Notes under the pieces: generated by a model
Told to the model about the DNA's origin: nothing
The model's input: only the letters and a program-made list of their open reading frames with translations
The model's database searches: none
Shown: positions 1-11,199 of the stretch, one piece after another
How positions within the stretch are numbered: position 1 is the first letter of the stretch
How the letters are laid out: the number at the start of each line of letters is the position of its first letter
Source: Buxus sempervirens
Taxonomy: Eukaryota > Streptophyta > Magnoliopsida > Buxales > Buxaceae
Assembly: GCA_947561395.2 (NCBI GenBank)
Contig: OX387187.1
Coordinates: 20,751,829-20,815,828, forward strand
Direction of reading: 5' to 3'
Length of the DNA stretch: 64,000 bases
Program-made: the position numbers and the translations under genes

Positions 1-344
1 GCCATTCTACATAGAGACACACTGGGCAAAACAGAATGATAGATGAGAAGGCTTTCATAAAATTCCCAGAAAAAGAATTTTTCTTTGAAAGGAAATTTTA
101 CAAATCCCAGTGGAGAATCATCAAGGACAATAAAGCTCAGGCAAGCTCAAGAACAAGAGGAGAAGACGTGTTTTGAAGATTTAAAGGGCAGAGAAGGCCC
201 TCATGTAATTTTCATTTTCCCACTTTTGTATCATAGGATTTGAACTAGGATTCGGATTTCCTAGGTGTGCTGGGCAGCAGTGACTCTTAGCCAAATAGAG
301 TTAAGGGGTAGTGCATCTACATGGGGGATAAAGAACTTCAAACT

Positions 345-392
345 TAAAAAAATAAAATAAAATAAAATAAAATAAAATAAAATAAAATAAAA
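345..392. repeat. (AAAAT)n microsatellite
   Basis: About nine tandem copies of the pentamer AAAAT/AAATA, directly visible. It creates a spurious Phe/Tyr-rich minus-strand reading frame. Confidence 0.95.
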
Positions 393-741
393 AGTGAATA
401 AGTCTAAAAAGATAAAAGAAGAAGTCAAAAGTCAATAGAACAAACAAGAGGAAAAGAGCATTGTTGAGGCACTTTTGCATCAACGCCGAAACAAGTCGGT
501 GAGTCTAAGTCCAACCCATCATTTTCAACTTAAACTAAAAAAGGGGAACAATTCCAAATGCCCAATGGCAAGGAAATTCCCCAGAACTTGGAAGTGAGCC
601 AAAGCAACGTAGAGCTTGCACCGGCGCTTCCGCATCTTTGAAAACATTAAAGGACCTGACTCATCGGTTATGTCGACAGAAATGCAAAGTGCAAAAATAG
701 GGTTCTTTTTATTCTTTGTCATTCATCACCATGGTGACTCT

Positions 742-757
742 GACAAAGAGGGGTAGC
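742..757 (+). other. polypurine tract
   Basis: GACAAAGAGGGGTAGC lies immediately before the LTR start TGTCAGTACC. Retrotransposon plus-strand priming uses such tracts directly upstream of the 3' LTR, so the LTR at 758 is best read as a 3' LTR of the element on its left. Confidence 0.6.
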
Positions 758-1314
758 TGTCAGTACCCTATTTTTGCACCATAAAATTGCCCAAGAAGCA
801 TATCTTTAACCAGTATATATGTGGGCATGTAAATCGAGGTTTTTATAGTGGACCCATCTTTTTGAAATAACAAGTTCATAATAAAGAGAATTCCGAGCCG
901 ATTCCGATGCACCAAACCGTGCTCAAATCGGATCTCAAATGACTAAGTTATGGATAAAAGAAGTAAAGGGTAGTTTGGGGATTTCTGATGAAACTAGAAT
1001 TGGGTGCCACATGTACGCCATGGTGGCTGCCATGTAACCAATGATAAATTAAAAAATTTGGGGTTCTTTTAGTAAATAAGTAAGTTTCCTAATGGGGTTT
1101 GTTATGCAAATAAATAAAAAATTTAATAACAAAGTTAATAAAAGTTTTGAGATTAAAAGAAAATAAAAAAAAATATAAACAAAGATAAATGAGTTGGACG
1201 AATTGGTCCAACTCATATTCTATTGAGATATTGAGACTAAGCTTAAAAAAAAATATAAGCCTAAAAAATATGGGACAAAATAGACTTTGACCAAACCTAA
1301 ATGAATGATGGTGT

Positions 1315-1510
1315 TTAAGAAAGGAGTTAGGAGTTTAGGTGTTTAAGAGAAGAAGAGGAGAAGTTAAGGAAAGGAGAGATTTAAGAGAGGACGAGGAGGA
1401 GTTAGGAGTTTAGGTGTTTAAGAGGAGAAGTTAAGGAAATGAGAGGTTTAAGAGAGGAAGAGGAGGAGTTAGGAGTTTAGGTGTTTAAGAGGAGAAGTTA
1501 AGAAGTTGAA
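1315..1510 (+). repeat. purine-rich tandem repeat, about 70-bp unit, 3 copies
   Basis: The string GTTAGGAGTTTAGGTGTTTA recurs at 1326, 1401 and 1468 inside GA-rich flanks. It lies just upstream of the LTR TATA box, where LTR enhancers often sit. Confidence 0.85.
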
Positions 1511-1525
1511 GGGGTGGGAATTCTC

Positions 1526-1534
1526 TATAAAAAG
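1526..1534 (+). promoter_or_regulatory. LTR TATA box
   Basis: TATAAAAAG, followed about 30 bp downstream by a purine-rich stretch. Its central place in the LTR suits the U3/R boundary. Confidence 0.6.
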
Positions 1535-2855
1535 GCTTGAAGTTGGGAGCAAAGAAAAGGAGAGAGGATCAAAAGAAGAGAGTTCTTAAGAAAAAGCAAA
1601 GAGGGAAGTGAGAAAAAGAGGTAGAAGGAGGTTGTGCAAGAGAAAGGAGGGAACATCTGGAGTTGAGCACATCAGTTTCTGGGAAATCGACTCCATACCA
1701 GGTTTTTTCATTATTTTGTTTATTGATTCTTTAATCAAATATTTTTTTATGTTGTTAGATTGTCAAATGAAAATAATACAAAGCATGTCACTGTTATGGC
1801 CGAATATGAATTTTTCAGTCTTGTTAAATTGACAAATGAAAGTATACAAAGCATGTCTCTTATCCGGCCGAATCTGTTGAATTAATGGATATGTGGGTTG
1901 AATTTTGAGCATTTGATAAACTAGGGTGCCTAATTTGTTATTTTGAAAAGTTAAAAGATTTAAAAAGAACTTATTTTATTTCATGTTTTAGTTCTTCTTT
2001 AAAACCTTTTTAATAACTCTAGTTTTTATTTGTTATTTCTTTCATGTTATTTCTTTAATTTTCTTTTTCTTAATTTCCTTTTAGATAATATGATTAACTA
2101 ACATGCTTAAATTTTCTTAATTATTTTTAGATAATATGCTTAATTAACATACTTAATTATAATAATCAGATTATTATTCTTTTCTTACTTTTTTAGATAA
2201 TATGCCAAACTAACATATTTATTTATTTTTCTTAATTATTTTTTAGATCATATGCTTAAACCTTTGTCACTTTTATAACACCTCTCCTTGCCTCCAAATC
2301 CTTGGAAATAAGTGTAAAAAAAAAAGGAAAAAAAAAGTGTAATTTTCAATGACCAAATATGATTGAGTTTTTTTTAACCCATGCTTTGTGTAAATAAATT
2401 ATCATAAGAAAAAAGAAGAAGAAAAAACATAAGAAAACAATAAAAAAAATAAAAGATTAAATGATGTGGTTAGGTTAAATAAAAAATAATAATAAATAAA
2501 TAAATAAAATGTTTTTTTGAAATAACCAAGTACATTGCCCCATGTTGAAATATTTGATTTAGATTTCTTTATTTTGGATTTTTTATATATGTATTATATT
2601 TTGTATAGGATGTAGCATAGCAATCTTCATTCCTCCAATGTTTGTACACATGTGATCATAAAAAAAATAAATAAAAAATATATAAAAGATAAAAGATAAA
2701 AAAATTATATAATAGTAAATCAGCCCAAATATTATCTAACTAATTTAAGGGAACCCGCTTTGGTGGGGCAACCTAGGGTGTTCAAGGACTTCCCTGGGTT
2801 GTAATCGAGTCACTTATTCGGAATCACTGGTGCAGACCGAAAATCAACAAGGTGT

Positions 2856-2887
2856 CTACCTGTACAATTTCAGGTAGTGGCGACTCC
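2856..2887 (+). other. conserved LTR hairpin plus TGGCGACTCC box
   Basis: Stem arms CTACCTG (2856-2862) and CAGGTAG (2871-2877) enclose an 8-nt loop and are followed directly by TGGCGACTCC (2878-2887). The same layout with different but complementary arms occurs in six other LTRs here. Confidence 0.8.
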
Positions 2888-2932
2888 ATAATACATGTAA
2901 CACGCTTTTTCAGCACGGCTGAGGTGTGCACA

Positions 2933-5900
2933 GATATATTGGTAGATAATACTGCAATACACAGCCTATTCTCATTCATGGACGGTTTCTCTGGATATAA
3001 TCAAATCAGGATGGCAAAGGAAGATCAAGAAAAAACAGCCTTAATTACACCTTGGGGTACCTTCCACTACCCTATCATGCCATTTGGGCTTAAGAATGCC
3101 AGGGCAACCTACCAGCGAGTTATGATAGCACTATTCCATGATATGATCCATAAGGAGATGGAGGTCTACGTGGATGATATGATTGCCAAATCATGTGAAT
3201 AAGATGATCATCTGATCAACTTGAAGAAGGTGTTTGACCGACTCAGGAAATACAGTTTACGGCTTAACCCAGTAAAATGTGTCTTTGGGGCTAGATTAGG
3301 AAAATTATTGGGATTCATAGTGAGCAGAAGGGGAATTGAGATTGACCTGGCTAAAGCAAAGGCGATTATCAAAATGTCATCACCCACAACAGAAAAGGAG
3401 GTTCGTGGTTTTCTTGGAAGGATTCAATATATAAGCCGGTTCATAGCACAGCTCACTGCTATTTGTGAACCGATTTTTAAGCTTCTAAGAAAGAACAACC
3501 CAACGGTTTGGAATTATGATTGCCAACAGGCCTTTGATAAGATAAATGAATATTTGTTGAATCCGCTTGTTCTAGTGCTGCCCACTTTGGGAAGACCACT
3601 GATTCTATACTTGTCAGTTTTGGAGATATCAATGGGGTGTGTCTTGGAACAGCATGATGAGACTGGCAGAAAGGAGAAGGCGATTTACTATCTGAGTAAG
3701 AAGGTCACAGAATATGAAGCAAAGTATTCGCCTTTAGAAAAGACTTGTTGTGCTTTGGTGTGGGCAACTCAAAGACTGAGACATTATTTCTTCAGTCATT
3801 CCACGTCGTTGATATCCAGAATGGACCCATTGAAGTACTTATTTGAGAAACCAGCACTAACGGGCAGAACGGCGAAGTGGCAGCTGTTGCTTTCTGAATT
3901 TGACCTCAAATATGTCTCTCAAAAGGCAATTAAAGGTGAAGCAATTGCCGATCACTTAGCTGAGTATCCCTTGCCAGACTATCAGCCTTTAAAGACTAAT
4001 TTTTCGGATGAGGAAGTTTTGTTTACTGAAGAAGAGGACAGCGAAAGCTTCTGGCAGATGTTCTTTGACGGGGCCGCAAACATGAATGGAAACGGGATCG
4101 GGGCAGTTTTGGCAAAGCCGGATGGTTCACATATCCCAATCACAGTGAAGTTGAGGTTTCAATGCACAAACAATAATGCAGAGTATGAAGCATGTAAAAT
4201 TTGGGTTGCAAGTTGCTCTAGACCATGAGGTAGAGGAACTTGACGTATACAGGGATTCGAGTCTTATCATCTTCCAAACAACCGGTGAATGGAAAATCAA
4301 AGATCACAAATTGATCCCATATCACCAGTATTTGGAAGAAATAAGCACCAAATTTACTCGAATTTCCTTCAGTTATATGCCAAGGGCCAAGAATCAGTTT
4401 GCGGATGCTTTGGCGACATTGGCTTCAATGATCAGCATTCCAGAAGGAGTAGATATCAAACCACTGGAAATTGAAGTCAGAGATGAACCGGCCTATTGTC
4501 TTGTTCTAGGAGTACCAGAAGAAGAAGTATCGTGGTTTCAAGATATCAAGAATTTCTTGAATAATCGGAGTTTGCCAGAAGGTGCTACTTCTACTGAAAA
4601 AAGGACAGTACAGAGATTAGCAAAACAGTTCCTACTTAGTGGTGGGCAATTATATAAGAGATCACACAATGATGTACTACTCAAATGTGTCACCAAGGTT
4701 GAGTCAGAAAGATTGATTGAAACAGTGCATGGAGGTATCTGTGGACCCCATATGAATGAGCATATGCTTGCAAATAGGATTCTGCGATTGGGATATTACT
4801 GGTCGACGATGGAGCACGATTGCTGTATACATGTCAAAAGGTGTCATTTGTGTCAAATATATGCTGATAACAAGCATGCACCACCGAATGAGTTGCACAA
4901 CATAACATCACCATGGCCTTTCTCTATGTGGGGATTGATGTCATTGGGATGATTTCTCCGAAGGCATCAAATAGGCACAGATTTATTCTTGTAGTGATCG
5001 ATTATTTCACTAAGTGGGTAGAAGTCGCTTCATATGTAAATATCACAAGTAACCATGTTCTTAAATTTCTGAAGCACAACATCATTTGTCACTATGGTTT
5101 GCCAAATGCCATATTATCAGACAACACTTCAAACATTAAGAACAAGGATATGAAGGAGATGTGTGAATAGTTTCAGATCACCCATCACAAGTCAGCTCTG
5201 TACAGACCAAAGATGAATGGGGCAGTAGAAGCAGCAAATAAGAATATAAAGAAAATAATTCAGAAGATGGTAGTAAATTACAGAGATTGGCATGAGATGC
5301 TACCGTTTGCTCTACATGCCTACAGAACCTCAATCCGGATTCTACTGAGGCAACCCCATATTCCCTAGTTTATGGAATGGAAGCAGTTTTACCAGTCGAG
5401 GTTGAAATCCCATCACTGAGAGTGCTAATGGAAGCAGAATTGGAAGAAGCTGAATGAATACAGTCACGACATGATAAACTCAATCTGATAGAGGAAAAGC
5501 GTTTGAAGGCGCTTTGTCATGGCTAGTTGTATCAGAAGAGAATGGCTTGGGCTTATAATAAGAAGGTGAAACCCAGAACTTTCCAAGAAGGAAATTTGGT
5601 CTTAAAGAAAATTTTACCATTTTTAGAAGACCCTCGCGGGAAGTTCAAGCCAAATTGGGAATGGCCTTATGTCATCAAGAAGGTCTTATCAGGGGGTGCA
5701 TTCATCTTAGCAGAAATGTATGGGAAAGATTTTCATGAGCCAATTAACTTTGATGCATTAAAAAGGTATTTTCCTTGATTGAATATTACTAGGAAATGAT
5801 CCGAGGACATCTTTCTTTATTTCCCAAAATTTTAGTCCCTAGTCTAGCCAAGTCGAGCCTGTTCGTTTCTTTGATAAACCTAAACTGGGACTTACAGTTT

Positions 5901-6730
5901 CATACTGGGGCAAAGCTAATTGGGGCAAAAACAAAAGGAAAAAAAAGGAAAAGAAATGAGGAACAAAAAAGGAAAGAATAGTGGCAAATGATAGCCAAGT
6001 GCAAAAAAGAAAGAAAATGAACAAAGTTTGGGAATTGGGTTCATATTCATCATGACTGTAAGTCCAGTTGACCTATTTTCATGTTTGGAAAAATAATTTT
6101 GAGCCTTTAATACGCTTTCTTTCATAAACCGAGCCTAGCCTTCGTTTTGTCCTATTTTTAAGCCCTCGATATTTCTTCAATTTTTAGAGTAAAGATTGGT
6201 GATGACGGAATGCAAAAGCCGGCCCTAGTGAAAACCGTAATTGGCGTTAGGGGCAATATTGGCAAAAAAAAAAAAAAGAGTCAGAGTTGAGTTGATCATG
6301 TTATCCAAGTTTGAAGTAAAATCAGTATGAGCATTGGAGATGGAGCAGATTAGGAATAACAGGGTCAATTCTGGAAGAAAAGGCATTTGGGGATGACTCT
6401 AAGGGTCCTAGGATTGACAGATATGATCTCTCCCTATTGCTTGAATCATCATTTTTCATTATTCAACTTGATTTTAATTCCTTTAAGTATATATGATTAA
6501 GTGTTTGGATCAAATTTCAAAAAATAAAAAATAAAAAAAAAGAAAAATTATATTTTGACAAGTGATGAGAAATCAAATACTTTTGATAAAACCTTTGTTT
6601 TTATAAGCATTTGAGAATTCTGAGGCCAATAGTATAAAACCTATTTTTGAATTAAATCCTTTGTCTTTCCACTATTGGAGTTTGCTTTGTACAAAGGTAT
6701 GGAAAAAGAAAAAAAAGAGAAGAAATGCAA
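2933..6730 (+). mobile_element. Tat-lineage Ty3/gypsy pol region and 3' flank
   Basis: Parts in order: reverse transcriptase (FMDGFSGYNQI near 2980, the YVDDM active-site block near 3170), RT-linked RNase H (about 3600-3970), a second archaeal-type RNase H (FFDGAANMNGNGIGAVL near 4062 and NNNAEYEA near 4173) that marks the Tat/Athila branch, and integrase (HHCC-like zinc finger near 4720-4860, then the catalytic core to about 5350 and a C-terminal part to 5778). A non-coding purine-rich tail follows. No gag or protease was recognised. The element is broken in several places and lacks an assignable partner LTR. Fossil of moderate age. Confidence 0.85.
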
Positions 6731-8011
6731 TAAAAAGGAGCTAGTCCCTATCCCCTAGCCGCTCTTCAAGCTTCCGAATCCGAGCCGCCTGAGTCGCGAT
6801 AATCCCAGAAGCTTCCTCTGCATTCGTATTGTTCAAAAAAGAGATGACCTCATTTGAAAGTGCTTGCTTGATCCTCATACCTCTAAGGCTAGCCAAAGCA
6901 TCCTGGTACTTTTGCAGTATCACTCGGACTTCAAAGCGATGAGCCTGCCTCTTCTCATCAAGTTTCTTTTCCAAAGCAATGTGGTGAGACACCTGCTTTT
7001 CAAGTTGCCTCTCCAGATCAATGCCTCGTATCCTAAGTTCTCTGGCCTCTCGTACCCAAATTTGTTGAAGCCGCTTATGGGATGCTCTCTCAGAGACCAA
7101 TATGTCTTCATAAGTTGGCGCAAGAACAGTAGGAGGATCCTCTGGTACTGGAGCATGACTCTGGATCTGCTCTCTAATCTAGAAAAGATAGTCCTTCACA
7201 TGTGACTCAGAAAAGACTGGGCCCCTCAGGAAGGGTACATAGGACCAGTCTTTCATCAACTGAGCACATAGCCCCATGGTGGCTGGTGTAAGGGGCCCTA
7301 GGAAGTCCTCATATCCATCTAGGATCATGATCCCCTGAGTCCCTCCAAGCTGCCGAAGGACCTTCAATAGAAGATAAAGGACAACAGATCTCAAGCCTAC
7401 TAGTGTAACGCCCCGGATCCGTGTTGTTCAATAAAGATATAACATGTCTCACGAAGGTTAGGCAAGGATCGTTTATCAATTATGATCGCTGGATAATCAT
7501 CTAGCTATAACCTGACAGAGTGCACAATTTCATTTATCCAAAATTGTAACATTTAAAACTGAACTAGAATCATATGGTTCAACCCCAATTAACTTTAACA
7601 CATCTCAATTATTCAAAGTTCTCAAATTCAGAACAAGATAACCTACAAGTCTAAGGAAGGTAATAGTAATCCTCCTCCCTATAAGCCTCAGTAGGATCTA
7701 CCCCAGTAATCGCCTCACCACGAGTATCTGAAAAACAAACAAAACAAAACAACGGAGTGAGATACGAATATCTCAGCGAGTAGCACATGCATGCAGAAAT
7801 AGTTGATCACAACTTAAAACTATGCATCGACAAACACTCAATACGGTTAAACAACCAACATCAGTTTCCCAAGTTCAAACCAACACTTGTTCAAATCAAA
7901 CAAATCACATCTCAGTTAAGTACGGCAACACATCGATTGGTCAATGTCATGACTATCGTTTAGTTGATAAATTAAACATGCCAAGTAGACACTCCACACC
8001 TCCATGTATAC

Positions 8012-8136
8012 AGTTCCGGCCTACTCAGGGTTTCGGAACTCTGAAATGACGGCCTACTCAGGGTTTCGTCATCCAATGCAGGCCTACTCCCCGGGTTTCT
8101 GCATTGACAGCCAGGCCTACTCAGGGTTTCTGGCTG
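8012..8136. repeat. hairpin array with constant loop and variable stems
   Basis: Four consecutive hairpins share the loop GCCTACTCAGGGTTT (third copy has two extra bases) while the stems differ and are each perfectly complementary: AGTTCCG/CGGAACT (8012-8040), ATGACG/CGTCAT (8046-8072), AATGCAG/CTGCATT (8075-8105), CAGCCAG/CTGGCTG (8108-8136). Confidence 0.95.
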
Positions 8137-8747
8137 CTCTACACCGGTCGTGGCAACACACAAGGCCATGCAATTCCAACAACCAACAATAACATCACAT
8201 TACTAAGCTTAAACATCTGGATCCAGGACAAGCTAGACCAAAACAGTAAAACATCGTATAATCTCAATTCCAATATCAAAGTAAAACTATTCATTCCACA
8301 TCATGTAAAACCCATCACAGTTCATCACCTGTCCCCCCTGGACCAAGCAGTACCTCAAGTACTTTCAGCATTTTCTCATTTTCGTAACACATGCCATTCG
8401 GAAACAAAACTCAATTCATTCATACCAAGGAAATCCTTACAATACATTTAAAGTTTCCAAACAAGTGAAACCAGAATAGAATAACTCCTCAATTAAAACA
8501 GTGTATAAAACAGAGTGAATGTAACTGGTAACTCTTAGTGGTTTGGTATCCGGCACAACACTCATAAATAACCTAAACTCAACTTGGAAGCTTTTAAGAA
8601 GTTCACTAAATTTTCCTCTAATATTTTCATAGGCAAAGTAGATCCCAAAGTTCCCAAACAAGTGAATAGTGAAGTGGTTTAACCCTTAAGACACCCAATT
8701 ACTCTTGGCTAAATCAGATTTCCATTTCAGTAAGTATAATAGGGTAG

Positions 8748-8990
8748 GCGCTCACTTCCTAAAGTGGGCGCCAGGTGAACGTCGGTCGGCGGTAAGAAAA
8801 ATAGGGTAAAATGTAGCTTGCGCTCACTCGACGCTAAGTGAGCGCGAGATAGGCGCGAGCTGAGCGCAAGGTTCACGCGAGCTGAGCACCGGGTTTTCGA
8901 GTGCACGCGAGCTGAGCGCCAGGTTCGCGCGAGCTCGGCGGTAGGAATGATTTTAACTAGGCGCCTACCTCCTAGGTGAACGCAAGTGGG
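8748..8990. repeat. GC-rich word cluster inside the LTR
   Basis: Repeated GAGCTGAGCGC, GCGCGAGCT, CACGCGAGCTGAGC and TAGGCGCCTA-like words, with a near 22-bp period in the middle (GCGCGAGCTGAGCGCAAGGT style units). The surrounding LTR is AT-rich, so the block stands out. Downstream of the likely TATA in minus orientation, so probably transcribed. Confidence 0.8.
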
Positions 8991-11036
8991 CGCCAGGTTC
9001 GCGGATACCCCCTGCGATTTTCAGTTCTCTGTAAATTCGAGATCTATAACTCTGGCTGGTTTGTTTCGGTCTGTTATTGCTCCAATACCCTCCTAATACT
9101 CCCAGAAGACTTCCCAACCATATTTGGATTTAATCTAAACACTTTTAATTTCAAGATAAAATTCAATCTTCGACTCTGTTTCATGTCATTCCAGAAAACC
9201 AGAAAAAACCAGAAAACTCATACATCACTTAAAATACAAACCATGCATAAGAATAAGCTCACGAAAACATCAAACACAAAACCTAGTTGTAAATCAGTGC
9301 TACTCACATGAATGCGCTTATTCCAGAATATAGCAAAACCTCGGCCGATCACCACTCCGGCCACGCACGCGAGTACAGAATCTACCCAAACAATTCGTCT
9401 CGAGCAGAGAGAAATAACCCACTCAACTTCAACTCCAAAATCCGTCTCTTACCCCTTGCGATGCTTGTTCTTCACGAGCAGAGCCCTAATCGCCACTCCA
9501 GCCGAAATCGCTCACTTCCTCTGATATCCAGACTAACGAAAATGTTTCCGTAAGTATAGTACGCGTATTCTCATAAACCCCAAAACCCTACTTACCTTGA
9601 TACATACGCCGCTCGATCCCTCTCCCATTTCCTTGATCCCATGCACGCTGGCCCACTGAAAAATCCTACATGTTCCGGCCACTTAGGTTAACAAGTGCCC
9701 AAGCTATATATATATTTTTAATACTAATAATAATATAATTTTCCAGAAAAATGGCTATATAACGCCTGTACATACGAGTATGGGCTAAGCCCTCAAACCA
9801 CAAAAAAATCACCTGATAAACACAGTTTATATATCAAAATAAATAACTAAATAAATAAATAACTCACCAAAAAATCGGGGTCTTACAACTAGAACCATGA
9901 CGTTCCTATCTCTGAAGCTGATCACTGTCTCAGGATTCGGCTGATAAGTGTCAGGCCATCTCACCTGATCATCCTGGAGAGTACCCAAGAAAGTGAACCA
10001 ACCCTGCTTGCCGCTTTGGATGTTAGGACACCCCCGGTTGCTCATCAAAACAAGAACCTTCATTCTTGTAGAAAAGCGTCAGTCTATCATCTCGATCTGA
10101 CTCAGGTGGTCAAGTAACCAAAGCTGCAAAAAAGGGGAAGTATTTCAAGTTATTTCCAGTAATTTCAATGTCACAAGTAAGCTGTAAAAAAAAAGGGTGG
10201 GGAAACCAGATTTTACCTGTAGGATAGGGGCACATGCAAGAAAGCGCTTCTTCTTCCTGAAATAGCAGTCAGTCAGGGCTTGGTATATCTCTGCCAAGAT
10301 CATAGGGGCTAATCTCTCACGCTCCTTAACCTGGCATATGATTGAGATGAGAGCCAAGTCAACCTTGTCGTCATCCCGTGGAAAAAGTAATTGGTTAACC
10401 ACTATCGATGTCAAGGCATTAAACCGAGTTTGCGGGTTTTCACTCCTTAGAAGTTTTTCAGTCAAAAAAGTCTTGGATAGGGTCAGCAATGTGTCAGAGT
10501 CCCCTAGGTCCTTCTTCCCTATACTCAAAAAAAGTGGAAGCTTCTTTTTTGTAGCTAAGCTTAAGTGGTGGGTTCACCACTTTCTCTGAAAACCTCAAGC
10601 TAAGGATCGTTTCAATTTCCTTAACAGTCGGGGTCATCTCCTTATCACCAAATCGAAAGAGATTCAATTGAGGTTCCTAGTGTCCAATCAAAGCCTCAAT
10701 GATTTCTCATTTAAAAGGGATGGTAAGGATGAGCAGGATATGACCTAAGTTGGTAAAATCCCACTGGATATCATCTTCATGGATTATGGAGTTAACCCAC
10801 CTATTATAGAATGAATCTACAATGTTGTATCTAGTGAGATTATGGGGTTTTGATCTAAATGGTTGTGTTGCAGAGGAAGCTTCATGGACAAAAGATAACG
10901 GTGTGGAAGACTATTCGAAAGCCATTAGGGAATGATTGGAGCTTGTTGGAATCAAGTGGAGGGAGAAAAAAACGAAGAAAGGGAGTTTGCTAAACTCAAA
11001 AAGACGTCACAATGACGCACATCCCGAGATCCTTGT

Positions 11037-11044
11037 ATTTTATA
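11037..11044 (-). promoter_or_regulatory. TATA box upstream of the antisense DUF7745-like frame
   Basis: TATAAAAT on the minus strand about 110 bp upstream of the first DUF7745-like codons near 10930. The palindrome array 11057-11198 begins exactly 12 bp upstream of it. Confidence 0.55.
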
Positions 11045-11056
11045 CTCTGCTTAAAT

Positions 11057-11198
11057 ATATCCGACATCTCAATTTGGATACAAATATAGTTTTTTATATC
11101 TGACATAATATTTCGGATACAAGTAATATGCTGTGTATCCGAAATCTTATTTCATATATAAATAAAGCTTGCATTTGCCAACCTGTTATTTCGGATAC
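11057..11198. repeat. phased palindrome array, 25-nt modules every 39 bp
   Basis: Four 25-nt modules start at 11057, 11096, 11135 and 11174, an exact 39-bp period with 14-nt spacers. Outer arms are variants of GTATCCG and CGGATAC; the third and fourth modules keep one perfect arm each (GTATCCGAAAT, ATTTCGGATAC). The same module and period occur in LTRs at 35828, 40103 and 58603. Confidence 0.9.
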
Positions 11199-11199
11199 A

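Larger units (their letters stand above)
1..757 (+). mobile_element. 3' internal tail of a Tat-type Ty3/gypsy element
   Basis: Non-coding stretch directly left of the LTR at 758. It ends in a purine-rich tract that abuts the LTR start, the arrangement expected of a 3' untranslated region plus polypurine tract. No reading frame of recognisable family was found. The assignment to the Tat lineage rests on the LTR that follows and is inference. Fossil, incomplete at the window edge. Confidence 0.5.
758..2932 (+). mobile_element. Tat-type LTR (about 2.2 kb)
   Basis: Starts TGTCAGTACC followed by TATTTTTGCACC, the same opening as the LTRs at 17184, 58020 and (reversed) 40918, and ends in TGTGCACA. 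Inside are a purine-rich tandem repeat, a TATA box at 1526 and, near the end, a hairpin plus TGGCGACTCC box shared with the other LTRs. No 5-bp duplication flanks it; pol sequence follows at once on the right, so this is a recombined element and not a clean solo LTR. Fossil. Confidence 0.75.
7404..9887 (-). mobile_element. solo LTR, Del/Tekay-like (TGTAACGCCCC family)
   Basis: Begins TGTAACGCCCCGG and ends CGGGGTCTTACA with flanking 5-bp repeats ACTAG at 7399-7403 and 9888-9892: a perfect target duplication. The related LTR at 15641 is followed on the minus strand by a primer-binding site at its CGTTACA end, so the family reads on the minus strand here. It has inserted into the DUF7745-like frame. 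It holds a four-hairpin array (8012-8136) and a GC-rich repeat block (8748-8990). No internal domain, hence solo. Confidence 0.92.
6741..10930 (-). pseudogene. antisense DUF7745-like plant protein, broken, interrupted by a solo LTR
   Basis: Minus-strand reading segments at about 10145-10930, 9893-10065 and 6741-7403 together resemble plant DUF7745 proteins, a family related to the plant mobile domain and of unknown function. Visible marks are an EMTPTVKEIETIL-like stretch near 10640, a helix-rich block with QLLFPRDDDKVDLALI and LAEIYQAL near 10260-10400, a VLRQLGG block near 7345, and a C-terminal coiled coil with heptad Leu/Glu/Arg (6741-7100). It lies in opposite orientation just behind a Tat pol, a place where Tat elements are known to carry extra antisense ORFs (aORFs), so it may be element cargo and not a host gene. 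It is broken at several points. Confidence 0.65.

Noticed and set aside
2878-2887. TGGCGACTCC as a primer-binding site
   Set aside because: In the LTRs with clear ends (17184-19596, 58020-61372, 34910-40918) the box lies 35-75 bp inside the LTR, not after it.
758-2932. Clean solo LTR with target duplication
   Set aside because: Flanks GTAGC and GATAT do not match; the left flank is a polypurine tract and the right flank is pol, so it is part of a recombined element.
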